The translations under genes were made by a program, and so were the position numbers. Under the pieces are notes generated by a model. It did not search any database and was not told the DNA's origin. It saw only the letters and a list, made by a program, of their open reading frames with translations. 64,000 nucleotides of DNA from Caprella mutica. Taxonomy: Eukaryota; Arthropoda; Malacostraca; Amphipoda; Caprellidae. The stretch lies in contig CANNZV010001175.1 in the NCBI GenBank assembly GCA_947561585.1, forward strand, positions 124,024 to 188,023. The letters run 5' to 3'. Numbering within the stretch: position 1 is the first letter of the stretch; each line of letters opens with the position of its first letter. Positions 11,643-21,919 of the stretch are shown here, piece by piece.

Positions 11643-14600
11643 ATGTTGAGTGACAGCGTCGCCTCGCTTTATTCTCCAAATGAAACTTTGGCCAGATCCA
11701 TTTCTTCGAGCCAAGTGCTTCTGAAACCCGAAACAAAAAGAGGTTTCTTCGGGATTACTATCGAACCGGCTTTGTTGTTCTACACTTTTGCAGTAACCCT
11801 TTCTAGCATTTTTGTCAAGAATATTATGGTGGATAAGGTTTGTCTAATTTACTACAACTACTCTGACTACACATGTGCTAATATAGACTCTAACAACTTC
11901 ACGGAGGAGCAACAAAATGTTCAACAAGTTGTCAATCGATATGTGACTTACCAATACCTTATCGAGAACATTCCAGGTCTGTATGTTACTCTAGCAATTT
12001 CCAACTGGATGGAGTATAAAAGTAAAGTTTTCCCGTTGATCTTGGCTCATAGTATGCCACTGGTTCAAAGTCTGATCTACCTGGCTAACAGCTACTGGTT
12101 TTCAATTCCACCTGCCTGGTTGTTACTTGCAGAAGTGCCACACGGGCTTGCAGGAGGTCTTATGGTTATCATCCTCACCTCCTTTTCCATTGTGGCTGAT
12201 AACTCAAAAGCAAGATCACGGACTATACGCATGGTTATTCTTCAGACTGTGTTCGATATAGCATTTCCTTTGGGATACTATTTAGGTACTGTTTTCTATC
12301 AAATTGGAGGATATAATCTGGTTTTCAGTGTGCAATGTTTCGTCAATGCTTTGGATCTCATTTACATCATCCTATTCTGTATGCTATGCACCAATGAACT
12401 AAGTTCGGAAGATAGTTACTGTGAAATTATAGACGTGGATGGTTCATCTATTGAATTTGCTGATAATGATTTGATTGAAGTTGATTCTCAACCTTCCATT
12501 GACAAAAATCATTACTCTTCACCTCTGTGGAAGATATTCTCACCTATGTTCATGTATGATCGAATAAAAAGGACATTCGATGTTGAGAATCGCAGTAAGA
12601 TGTTGGGTCTCTGCCTGGTCCACGGATTAGTCACGTTTGCATTTAGTATGTATTGATACTTAAAATATTTACTATTATATACAACTACTAGTAGTGAATA
12701 ATGATAGCTTATATTGAAGGATTATATATTGAATATTTGTTGCTTTAGTATTTTTTTATGTTTCTTCTAACAGCCTCCGGCACCTATGCATTCTTGTACA
12801 CTCGCCTCAAATTCTCTTGGACTTACCTTGATTTTACTGAATGGGTAATCTTCACATTCATACTGGCATCGGCAGGTATTATAATTATCTCTATTTAATT
12901 AATTTTACGTTGATTCTATACTTATGACAGTCATATAAATTTAAAATGTTTGAATAATCACAAAACTAAAGGTAGAAATTTCAATACTAATATTTATTAG
13001 CCAATACATTTAAACCTTAAAAGATCTATATCAAAACTGGACTGTTGACCTGAACTTTGACACAATTATTAGCTAGAAAACATCACAGTACTCGGGAAGT
13101 GGGTGCTAACTAAGTGGTGAGTCAGTGGCCAAAATAATATAGCGACTTGCGTGACGCTTTCAAACCTTAGCAAATCGCGATCTGCCGACGCCCGACAGTG
13201 CTTATCAAGACATGATCAGGGTAGGGTGCGTTATAATGAGCGGTCGCGCGATAAAAAAAATGTATGATGCTTTCATACAATTTTTGCAAATGAAATTCTT
13301 GAGAAGTATTATAATTCTGGACTGAAAACTAATTTTTAATGAATTCCATTATGAATTTAATAATTAATGAATATTATATCGCATAACATCACACAGCAGA
13401 ATAGTTTTAAATATATACACATAGTGAGTTGCTCTTACGGAACTTTGAGATTTTTCTCACAGTGCATAATTTGTATCAACACCTAATTATTATTTGAAAA
13501 CCTAACTTATTATCGTTAATGTAGTAGAAATGCAACATTTGTGCATAACATAATAGCTTTAATTTGACTCCCGTTAATATTATTTAAGTATACTGTAGGG
13601 TGAATTACGAATTATCGGTCAGTTTCATATCTTCGGTCGTATAAGAAAAATCGATATTAGAATTGTTATTTAAATCTTATTGTAGATACCAACTAAAATA
13701 GAATTTACCTAAATAACAATTGCAATATAGTTTTATCTTATATGACCGAAGATATGAAACTGACCGATAATTCGTAATTTTCCCCAGATGTAAAAATTCA
13801 TTTTCCAATATTGTTTCGATTTCAAAAGAGGTAAAAATTGTAAGGAAAACACTAGTGGGTAACATTATTATAATCATCATATATTACTATTATCTACAGA
13901 GTTTAATATAGGTATATCAATTTGCCGATGTTCAAAGTTACCGCTACCTGTATTTAAATAATATAGCGCGTGGGTTAGTCACTCATAACATCTTGCGATT
14001 GAACTGTTTACATCTTATAATTATTAAGATAACATTCATTAGAGCAAGCCATGACGATATTTGATATAGTTGTGAATAAAGATAGATGTCATGAGAGAGC
14101 AGTAAAACCCTCACAAATCATATACTCAAGGCGAAGCGAGCTGTGCAGCATACCTCTCCTCACTACGTCACTATAGCTACTAAGGTTTGGACCCTACGAC
14201 TCAGCGTCCTGCAATCGCTGAAACACTGACTCTCTCCAGTGTATAATATCATTACTCTATGGTGCTAACATAGATTATGAAAGATCAATCACAATACCAA
14301 ACAAGTCAATATGGTTAATGACAAATGTTGATACCTACCTATCCGTGCACTGCAATGATACCCTAATTAAATATATTTTAATCGAATTTACATCTCTATA
14401 TTTCCTTAATCAAAGTACCGATAATAATTATCAAATCAAGTTACCAATAATTATTATTTTCACAGGTTCTTTGATACTGGTCCCGTTCCTCAGCTACCTC
14501 TGTCAGGTACCGGACGTGGCACTCAACATGGGAGCCAACCTCAGTTGCGCTACCGGAGCGTTCTTAATTGCTGCTGCACCAACAGCCTCTTACATGTATT

Positions 14601-16469
14601 ATGGTTAGTGTTAGCTTGTTCAATCTTGCTAATTTAAAATGAATTATTTATCCATCATGTAAAGAATTTATTATAAAGGGTTCCCATATAAGTGATTATA
14701 GATTGAAACAAATTAGTTATATTATCATAAACAATAACGTTCTTTAGTGAATATATACATTTAACTAGGAGCTAGGAAATATACACAATATTACACATTT
14801 AATTAAGTTATACAAGTAACTTGAGTTCGGTATTAATCTTCAATGACTCAGTGATAACTTTGTCAATAGGTAGGAATGCGCTTATATTATTTCAAAATTT
14901 GAAAACTTATGATAAACAGTTATTTTAGTTTATTCAAACACATCTTATTTCTTTCAATTACTATAAGATGTTTCCAAATATATTTTAAAACGCTCAGGTA
15001 TGTTTATACAGAAGAATTCTTATGTTATGATTTTTGACATTTCGCTGACAGACGTTTCGTCGACTGGACATTTTGTCAACAGACGTTTCGTCGACTGGAC
15101 ATTTTGTCAACAGAGGTTTCGTTGAAAATTTTTCATAAAGGAGATATTACCAAACTAATATATGTTTTACGGGGGGCGTGTCATTAAACAATTATGAAGT
15201 GTGCAGTACAACAAACTAGCGGAGAAAACAAACTTATAGTGTAACGGATACTTATGTTGAGATTCAAAATGATATTCATTACCTTCGCAATCTTGCGGAA
15301 GGTTATATTTTCATCGGAATTTATTTATTTATTTATCATCTTGTCATTCGCCCAACTGAAAAAGTGTTCAACCAAATTGCCTGAAATTTGGTGAAACGAT
15401 TGGTCCATTTCCAGTGACCTGCTGCTAGTCTTTTGGGAGTGACCCGGTCAAAGGTCAAGGTCACGGTAATTTATAACTCAAAAAGTATCGAACCATATTG
15501 CATGAAACTTGGTGGAACGATTGGTCAATATGCAGGAACCATTTTGATAGATTTTGGAAGTGATCGGGTTAAAGGTCAAAGAAAATATCAAAGTCAAGGC
15601 CATTTGTAACTCAAAAAGTATTCAACCAAATTGTCTGAAATTTGATGGTACAATTGGTCAATGACCAGGAACAATCTGGTAGAATTTTGGAAGCGATCCG
15701 GTCAAAGGTCAAGGTCATTTATAACTCAAAAAGTATTGTACCATATTGCATGAAACTTGGTGGGACGATTGTTTATTATCCACGGGTCAAAGCGGAGACG
15801 AAGATATGCGCTCTACCGAGTGCTCATAATCTAGTTTATATATGTTAATATTCATTTATATATTAAATGGTCTTCATTTATGTTAATATCCCCTTTACAA
15901 AAATTCGTTAACAAAACGTCAGTCGGCGAAATGTCCTCTCGACGTAACATCTTGCCAACGAAATGTCTGTCGACGTAACATCTGCACACCTTATTTTTCA
16001 GCATCTTTCAGCAACATTCTAGGAGGTACTAATCCAGTCACCTACATTCGTAGTGCAATATCTAAACTAGTACCTAGTGAAAACCTACCCACTGCTCTGG
16101 CGACACTAGGAGTAGTAGGTAGCGTGGCAATGATGACGTCATCACTGCTAGATACCCTCATCTACAACTGGACAATAGAGTCTTTCCCAGGAACTGTGTT
16201 TGTGATCGCAGGATGTATGCATTTAACAGGAATTGGAATATTGTGGTAAGATAGAAATTAGTTTAGGGTTAGTTATATGGTTTCTTTTGGCATTTGTGAT
16301 TATTTTCTCTATCGCTATGGTTTAACACTATAGAGAAAAGTCTATTCATAATTTTCAACCTACTATTTAATACTTTACTTACAGGTTTATCTTCAAGGAA
16401 AAGAAACCGCCAATAGCAGAAAGTGAAGAAAATACCCCACAAGAAGTTTCCTTTGGCGAAGACCAATAA
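11643..16469 (+). CDS. SLC46-like MFS transporter, five exons, 523 aa
   Basis: Probable plasma- or lysosomal-membrane solute carrier of the major facilitator superfamily, closest by eye to the SLC46 group (proton-coupled folate transporter relatives). The substrate cannot be read from the sequence. Exons: 11643-12645, 12774-12875, 14466-14603, 16002-16245 and 16385-16469. All introns begin GT and end AG, phases are 1,1,1,2, and the sum is 524 codons including TAA. The N-terminus is cytosolic. The first hydrophobic segment follows near residue 42, then a glycosylatable loop (NYS, NFT). 'SNWMEYKSKVFPL' near residue 119 sits where MFS proteins carry the loop 2-3 signature. A polar loop lies near residues 250-300, and further hydrophobic segments are encoded by exons 1-4. 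The tail is charged and ends GEDQ. The length fits the family. The ATG at 11643 is the first in frame; a non-coding 5' exon may exist. Confidence 0.85.
13603..13779. mobile_element. Palindromic MITE in intron 2
   Basis: A 177-bp near-perfect palindrome within intron 2 of the SLC46-like gene. The outer 42 bases or so of each arm differ at about one position ('aattacgaattatcggtc' against its complement ending at 13779). The inner arms, up to the middle near 13690, are more diverged. As RNA it would form a hairpin of roughly 80 bp. It encodes no protein. It is probably a foldback MITE; target-site duplication is unclear. Confidence 0.7.
15035..15985. mobile_element. Foldback-like element FB1 in intron 3
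   Basis: Inverted arms at 15035-15145 and 15885-15985 consist of alternating ~15-base units, GGACATTTTGTCAAC and AGACGTTTCGTCGAC, with variants. Similarity between the arms continues inward past the array ('taaaggagatatta' against 'taaaggggatatta'). The interior carries 'gaagtgtgcagtacaac', shared with 30617, and a separate tandem repeat. No transposase was seen. It belongs to a group of similarly built elements in this window. Confidence 0.65.
15345..15780 (+). repeat. ~116-133 bp tandem repeat with AGGTCA half-sites
   Basis: About three to four diverged units with landmarks 'aactcaaaaagtat', 'catgaaacttggtgg' and 'ggtcaaaggtcaaggtca'. Two units keep AAGGTCAAGGTCA (15451-15463 and 15705-15717), a direct repeat of the nuclear-receptor half-site AGGTCA with no spacer. 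A third has one half-site (near 15572). The array lies inside FB1 in intron 3. Whether any receptor binds is unknown; the motif could be incidental to the repeat. Confidence 0.65.
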
Positions 16470-16598
16470 ACACTTCTACTGTATGAAACATCACTTCAAG
16501 TCAATATATTTTATCTTGAATTTCTATCGTAAAGTACGAATTTAGTTTTCTATTTTTGTTGTTTTTTTCGTAACTATTTTACCATTTGGCAATTTAGC

Positions 16599-16604
16599 AA
16601 TAAA
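16599..16604 (+). terminator. Candidate poly(A) signal of the SLC46-like gene
   Basis: AATAAA lies 130 bases after the stop codon, in the expected window for polyadenylation. A second AATAAA at 16725-16730 is an alternative. Neither is supported by transcript data. Confidence 0.4.
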
Positions 16605-16611
16605 TAATATG

Positions 16612-16715
16612 ATTTAATAAGGTTGAATACAAACAGGAACTCTTCATCCAAGATGGCAGCCATTACAAAATTTATCATCTTTCACTCACCTGACTACCTA
16701 ATTATTTTGTGAACT
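16612..16715 (+). repeat. Dispersed ~100-bp unit in the 3' UTR region
   Basis: The stretch from 'gaatacaaacaggaactctt' through 'tgactacctaattattttgtg' recurs at 32896-32917 plus 33794-33862, where an 870-bp element splits it. This copy is the uninterrupted version. The mobile family it belongs to is not recognised. Confidence 0.65.
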
Positions 16716-16719
16716 GTAC

Positions 16720-19190
16720 AGGAAAATAAATATGTTAAAAGAACTTGTTCGATTATATGGTATTATATTATTAATCATTATTATTATTTTAATTGGATAT
16801 AATTCTATTTATAATAGCGATTTATGAATATCGCAAAAAACTGTTTAACATGTTAAACATATAACTATAGTAATAAAAGTTGTCTTATTTTACTGGTTCC
16901 ACATTTTCGAGAGATAAATACAAGTAATTTTTTTCTTTGCATGATCGAAAGTGTTGAACGTTCGATAACAGAAAATTTACCCCAGAAAAAAGTCTACTTT
17001 AAGTAAATAATTGAAAAAAGAAACAGAATCGAGATTTGGAATTCAGAACATTTTTTTTAATCTTGGTGAATTTCTGAATTTTAGAAAAATTTGCCATTCA
17101 CTTGAAGATCGCAGTATTTCGCCACTCATTTACGCTCACAGTTTTCGGATAGTGGGAGTTAACACAGGACGTGAGCAGGTCAATCAGAAAATTGCAAAGG
17201 TCAGATTTGCTCATGAAACATTTTAACGTTCATTTTCAGTGTGCTGCGACATACTATCTGTTGAATTTGAAATATTTGGTAGATTTTTCTTCAATTATTT
17301 TGAAAAAGAATTCTTGAAATATTATTCAAAAGTAAGTCTGCTATTCTCTTAAAAAAAACAGTAAATGTTGATCCCACCAATTAATTAAAACTGATAACAA
17401 AATTAGAAATAAATCATATATTATATTTCATGAATAGAAATGAAATCCCATAGAAATAATTTAAAAGTTTTCTTAACTAATAATGGCGGTAATTAATTAC
17501 ATCTTCTTTTGACTTCAATGAAGAAAATGTTGGCTGAACACTACGGGATATTCCCCTAGAAGGAAAGGCTTAAACTTTGTCAATTTTATGTTATTTCATA
17601 GATGGAACAATACTTTAGTTACGTTGTAAATGAAGTAATGATTATATTTCATGAAGATTTTAATTAAATTGTAAAGGACAATAGAATTTAGCACTAGGTG
17701 GTTTTTTTCAAGCAGCTGTATTAAGAAATGTTATTAGATCTAAAATAGTCAGTTACTGGAGAATTTATAGATAACAAAATTTTCAAAATATTGTACCTGT
17801 GTTTTTTATTATTTATTAGATTTTCTAGAATTAATAAAGAATAAATTCTTCAGGAAAGATTTTAAAACTATCTTTTATAGTCAAATATCATCGTTATAAC
17901 TTTTAGGACATAGCGATATAAAATAAAACCTCAGATAACCAAATTGACTAACTTTTATCTCATATAATTATGGTTTTTCCACACACACAAATATTTTCCA
18001 GTGTAGGTCACTGAACACCGAGCACCTTGTGTAAATTTGATTCTTAGATTTTAGCGCAGTGATCAGTTTCACCAGGAAATCTATCCATGATATTTTAGTA
18101 CCTCTAACCTCACAGTATATAGTACCATTTCCATATATGGATTACATTTATACAATTACATTTGTATCTGACCATTTAGTAGCCATATTATAGGAATCTT
18201 TATTTATAAACTCTTTCTTGCCATTTGATCCACATTATCTACTACAAACTTGGTTTGGTTGTAGTATTGTACAGAGTCTGGATTTTTTTAGGGTCAGTAG
18301 AGATATGAGAAATCGATAAGCACAGAGCTGAGATCACATGTTTTGCTAAATTTTTCGTTATTCTTGATTAGCGTCGTTTTGTATAAGGAGGTGCAATTAA
18401 AAAAAGATTTTAATTCCTTGTCTAATACGATTCACAGTTACGATGAATGTCATCTCTAATTTCTTTGGTAGGTTTATAGTAGGGAAAAAGTAGTTTGAAG
18501 ATACATTCCATTTTTTCGAGAAAAATGTTCTTAAGTTGAAGTACTAAATACTCGGATAATGATTGGTCTATATAGTAGGACTTTCTCTTCCCAAATAAGG
18601 AAATCCATTTATCAAATATTTCTAACTCCACAGCTATCAAAATGTTATACCGAATTAACTTGGTTTGCTAGCCATGTATTGAGTGAACTGATATCGCGAA
18701 GATAATCGTTACTTACGAAACTTTTGTCTTGCTATTTCTGAAGTGTTGCTGCTATTTCTCCATTTGTGAGGGTTTTTCATAACACGTTTATTGGTTGTGT
18801 TATTTGTACAGTACTAAGATGAGTGTGCAATTGCTCAACTATTTTTATATAAGGCTATAATTATTGTGCGACCCTGTTCAGACATACCAATTCATGCTCT
18901 CAATCTAACGCCATTTAAATTTACGGTAACATGAAATTTTACGACACTGGGTTTATATAACTCATTGGGCTTTTTGAGGCGTTATTTTTAACGGGGAAGT
19001 ACACTAGTAACTAAATAAAATAGGAGCAAATTTTCAATTTGGCATTGATATTGTAACAGGAAACTACAAACAGAGGGTAAATTTAATACTAGTTTCTTTT
19101 ACCTGAATCATATATTACCTGAAAGTACAACATCTAAGTTAATCAATAATAATAAATAAGAGGGAAGTTTTTATGTCAGACTATTGGTGA
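16720..19190. other. No gene recognised
   Basis: AT-rich sequence. A 72-codon minus-strand frame at 18422-18640 looks moderately protein-like but matches no family I know and has no clear splice partners. The stretch 17139-17215 resembles the flanks of the transposon at 10008-10969. Confidence 0.4.
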
Positions 19191-19221
19191 GAATGCTGTG
19201 AATTTGACCTCAACCATATAT

Positions 19222-19455
19222 CAGATAAGAAAGGAAAGTAGGGCGAATAAGAATTAAAGAGGAAGGCTGTAACTAACACCTGTGGTTAATCACTGATTTT
19301 TAGTATAAATCTGTACGTCAATCCAATCAATAATCACAGAAAAAGGAAATGTAGGGAGGATAAGAATTAGATAGGAAGGCTGTAACTAAGACTTGTTGGC
19401 TAATCACTGATTTTTAATATAAATCTGTGCGTCAATTCGATCAATAATCACAGAA
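19222..19455. repeat. Two-copy ~117-bp tandem duplication
   Basis: Two direct copies sharing 'aggaaggctgtaactaa', 'aatcactgatttt' and 'caataatcacagaaaa'. It lies immediately before the 48-bp minisatellite. No coding potential was seen. Confidence 0.7.
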
Positions 19456-19655
19456 AAGGGGAACAGTAATTTTGACCTCAGCCAACGATTACTTAAAAGA
19501 GGGAGAGATAAATGTAATTTTCACCTCAGCCAATTATTACTTAAAAGAGAGAGAGAGAAATGTAATTTTGACCTCAACCAATGATTACTTAAAAGAGGGA
19601 GACAGAAATGTAATTTTGACCTCATTCAACGATTATTTAAAAGAGGGAGAGAATA
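19456..19655 (+). repeat. 48-bp minisatellite, 4 units
   Basis: Four units built on 'gtaattttgacctcagccaa' followed by 'cgattacttaaaagaggg'. Since 48 is divisible by three, one frame is open for 73 codons with a 16-residue repeat (ILTSANDYLKEG). It is probably not a gene. Confidence 0.75.
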
Positions 19656-19719
19656 GAGAGATAGAAGTTTACTCCAATTCCAACAGCCTTTGAAGGATAA
19701 GTGTTCCAACTTGTTGTTC

Positions 19720-21290
19720 TCCTATTATCCAATTTCTAGAGGGATGAGTTTTCCAACTTATTATCCTGATCAAACCACATCTTATTTCAATTACAGTAAC
19801 TATTTATGATATAACACTAGATTAAATACTAAACATATAAATGAATGACATATATGATAATAATGATGCAAAACATTCGTAAACATATTTTAAGGGTAGC
19901 ATAGCTATTTAGTAACTAGTAAGTTTAGCTATTTCATACAGCATCAAAGCTTTTCTACATAAGTCATTCATAGTAGGTAAAAATAAGTATTTAAATATAT
20001 ATAATGACATAAAGAAACATATTTTAAGTGATACTAACACAAGTTAAGCTAATTTCTGTTAATTGCAATAAGTTATAATAAAAATCTAATTTACTGATGC
20101 TCGAACAAACTCATACTTTTTTTGAACAAAACTTCTAAATACAAAACTAAATATCTAATTTCATATATTATATATAGTTCTCAATATTAAATATAAGTTT
20201 AGGAGACCTTATACAGGTAAATAACTCTAATAACATTTAATAGTTTGAATATGGAATATAAAATTTGTATGAATAAGTAACATGGATCGTCGTTCCTCGC
20301 TTGGTAGGGATTGATGTATCAAATACATTTAAAGATAAAGTTTTACTTGTTTTCGAGTTTCATAAGTTAACTAAAAGATTAGTAAATAGATTAAGAGGAT
20401 TATTATTAAAATATAAAGTTATTTAGTTACGTATGAAATAAATTATTAATGATTGAAGTTAGTTACAATGACCTTGAGCGTATGTGCGTGTTTTGTTCTA
20501 ACTGTAGTTAGAACAAGTATCTGATCAAAATATAGGAGTTAAATTAAAAAAATTACATTTACATTCTAAATTACATTCTAAATATAGCACTAACACTATT
20601 AATATATGTAATATATAACCTGTATACATATTTATTCAATAAACAATCATTTAATTATAGTCTATCAGTTATCACTCTCAAGATGGCAACAGATTTAGAA
20701 ACTGCGCGGTTAGAATGCGCACGAGTGTTTGTGATAAGACATGAGCTGATAATATATATATTAGTTAAATATGAAAATTTTAGTATTAACCCTATTCTGA
20801 ATATCAATTTAATATTAGTATCACATTATTTAATGGACTGAGCAAGGAATATTGAATACAATGACAAGGAATTATTAGGAGTGATTGAAGCATAATAAGT
20901 TGCGTATGTTCAGTCATTTTCAGCCTAGAATCTTACCAGGGTAACTTCGGTATTTTGAAAGTATTTGAATAGTGTTCTAATCTATAATGAAAACAAACAA
21001 AAAATAGGTGGTAAATTTGACGTCCGTTACAATATTGACCTCTAGTATTCATGAAAAGTTAATAAATTTCGTTAATATTAGTTTGTTAATTTAGAAATGA
21101 TGAGAAAATCTGCACGCTTTGTAAAAAAAATAGTATAATGTTAATTTTAAGTAACTTTTGCCCATTGATTTGCAATAAAATATAAATAATATTTGTGCAT
21201 CTTGCCGAATGAAATAAAAAAATTATTGTTTATACACATTTTCTAAGTTTGTTTAGAACCTACATTTTCTTTCTGAATTCTTATGAATAG
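19720..21290. other. No gene recognised
   Basis: Very AT-rich sequence with no open frame worth reporting. From about 21300 to 21500 the sequence is homologous to 39190-39400, the 3' flank of a paralogous zinc-finger locus. Confidence 0.4.
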
Positions 21291-21799
21291 TGTTTATTTA
21301 TTCTCAGAAATCAGTTAGGTACAGGTATAGAGGTGAAACTAAAATGGGATATTCGAAAATTCAAAAAATAACCAATACATTTAGTTAATATTTCCATTAT
21401 ATCACAAGGGTTTCTACTCTATTACCATGCCTAACCTGACTGTAGGTTAATAAAAAGTGAAATAGATTGGAAGGAAGGATTATTTAATGTAAAACATAAT
21501 ATCCACACACATTAAGAGATAAGGATAAGAATATTTGCAAACAAAATGATTATCTGCTTGTTATTTCTAAGTTCTTTTAATTCTAATAATATTATATTAT
21601 TGTATAATAATAACAGAGAATATTATAAGTCGAAAAAATAATGAATAAATTTAACGTCAAAATTGCTTTTCATATCAAAATAATTTTATTTGCACTTTAT
21701 GCTAACTTTTCACCCCAATGTAAAGATAAAAGAGGACAATCAACTGGAATATTGAATATATTTATGTTTATTATTCTCATGTCTTATGTTTATTATTCT

Positions 21800-21919
21800 C
21801 ATGTTGCCAGTGTGTTTTCGCTCATGTATTTTCAATTCCCAGACCGAGTGGTCTCGTAGTCACAATATGAACATTTTAGTTTGACACCAGTGTGTATATT
21901 TTGATGTCTTTTTAAAACA
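21800..21919 (-). pseudogene. Decayed 3' extension of the zinc-finger array
   Basis: Beyond the TAG the sequence still reads as finger code in other frames. A finger half (LKRHQNIHTG) and another (CSYCDYETTRSGN, then LKIHERKHTGNM) are separated by frameshifts. The first frameshift is a 4-base duplication of CTAG, which also creates the stop. The second is a missing T in the last finger. The array was therefore once at least eight fingers long. Confidence 0.7.

Noticed and set aside
18422..18640. 72-codon minus-strand frame
   Set aside because: Plausible composition, but isolated in AT-rich sequence with no recognisable domain or splice partners.
21641..21859. 72-codon plus-strand frame
   Set aside because: Antisense to decayed zinc-finger code of the PRDM9-like array.
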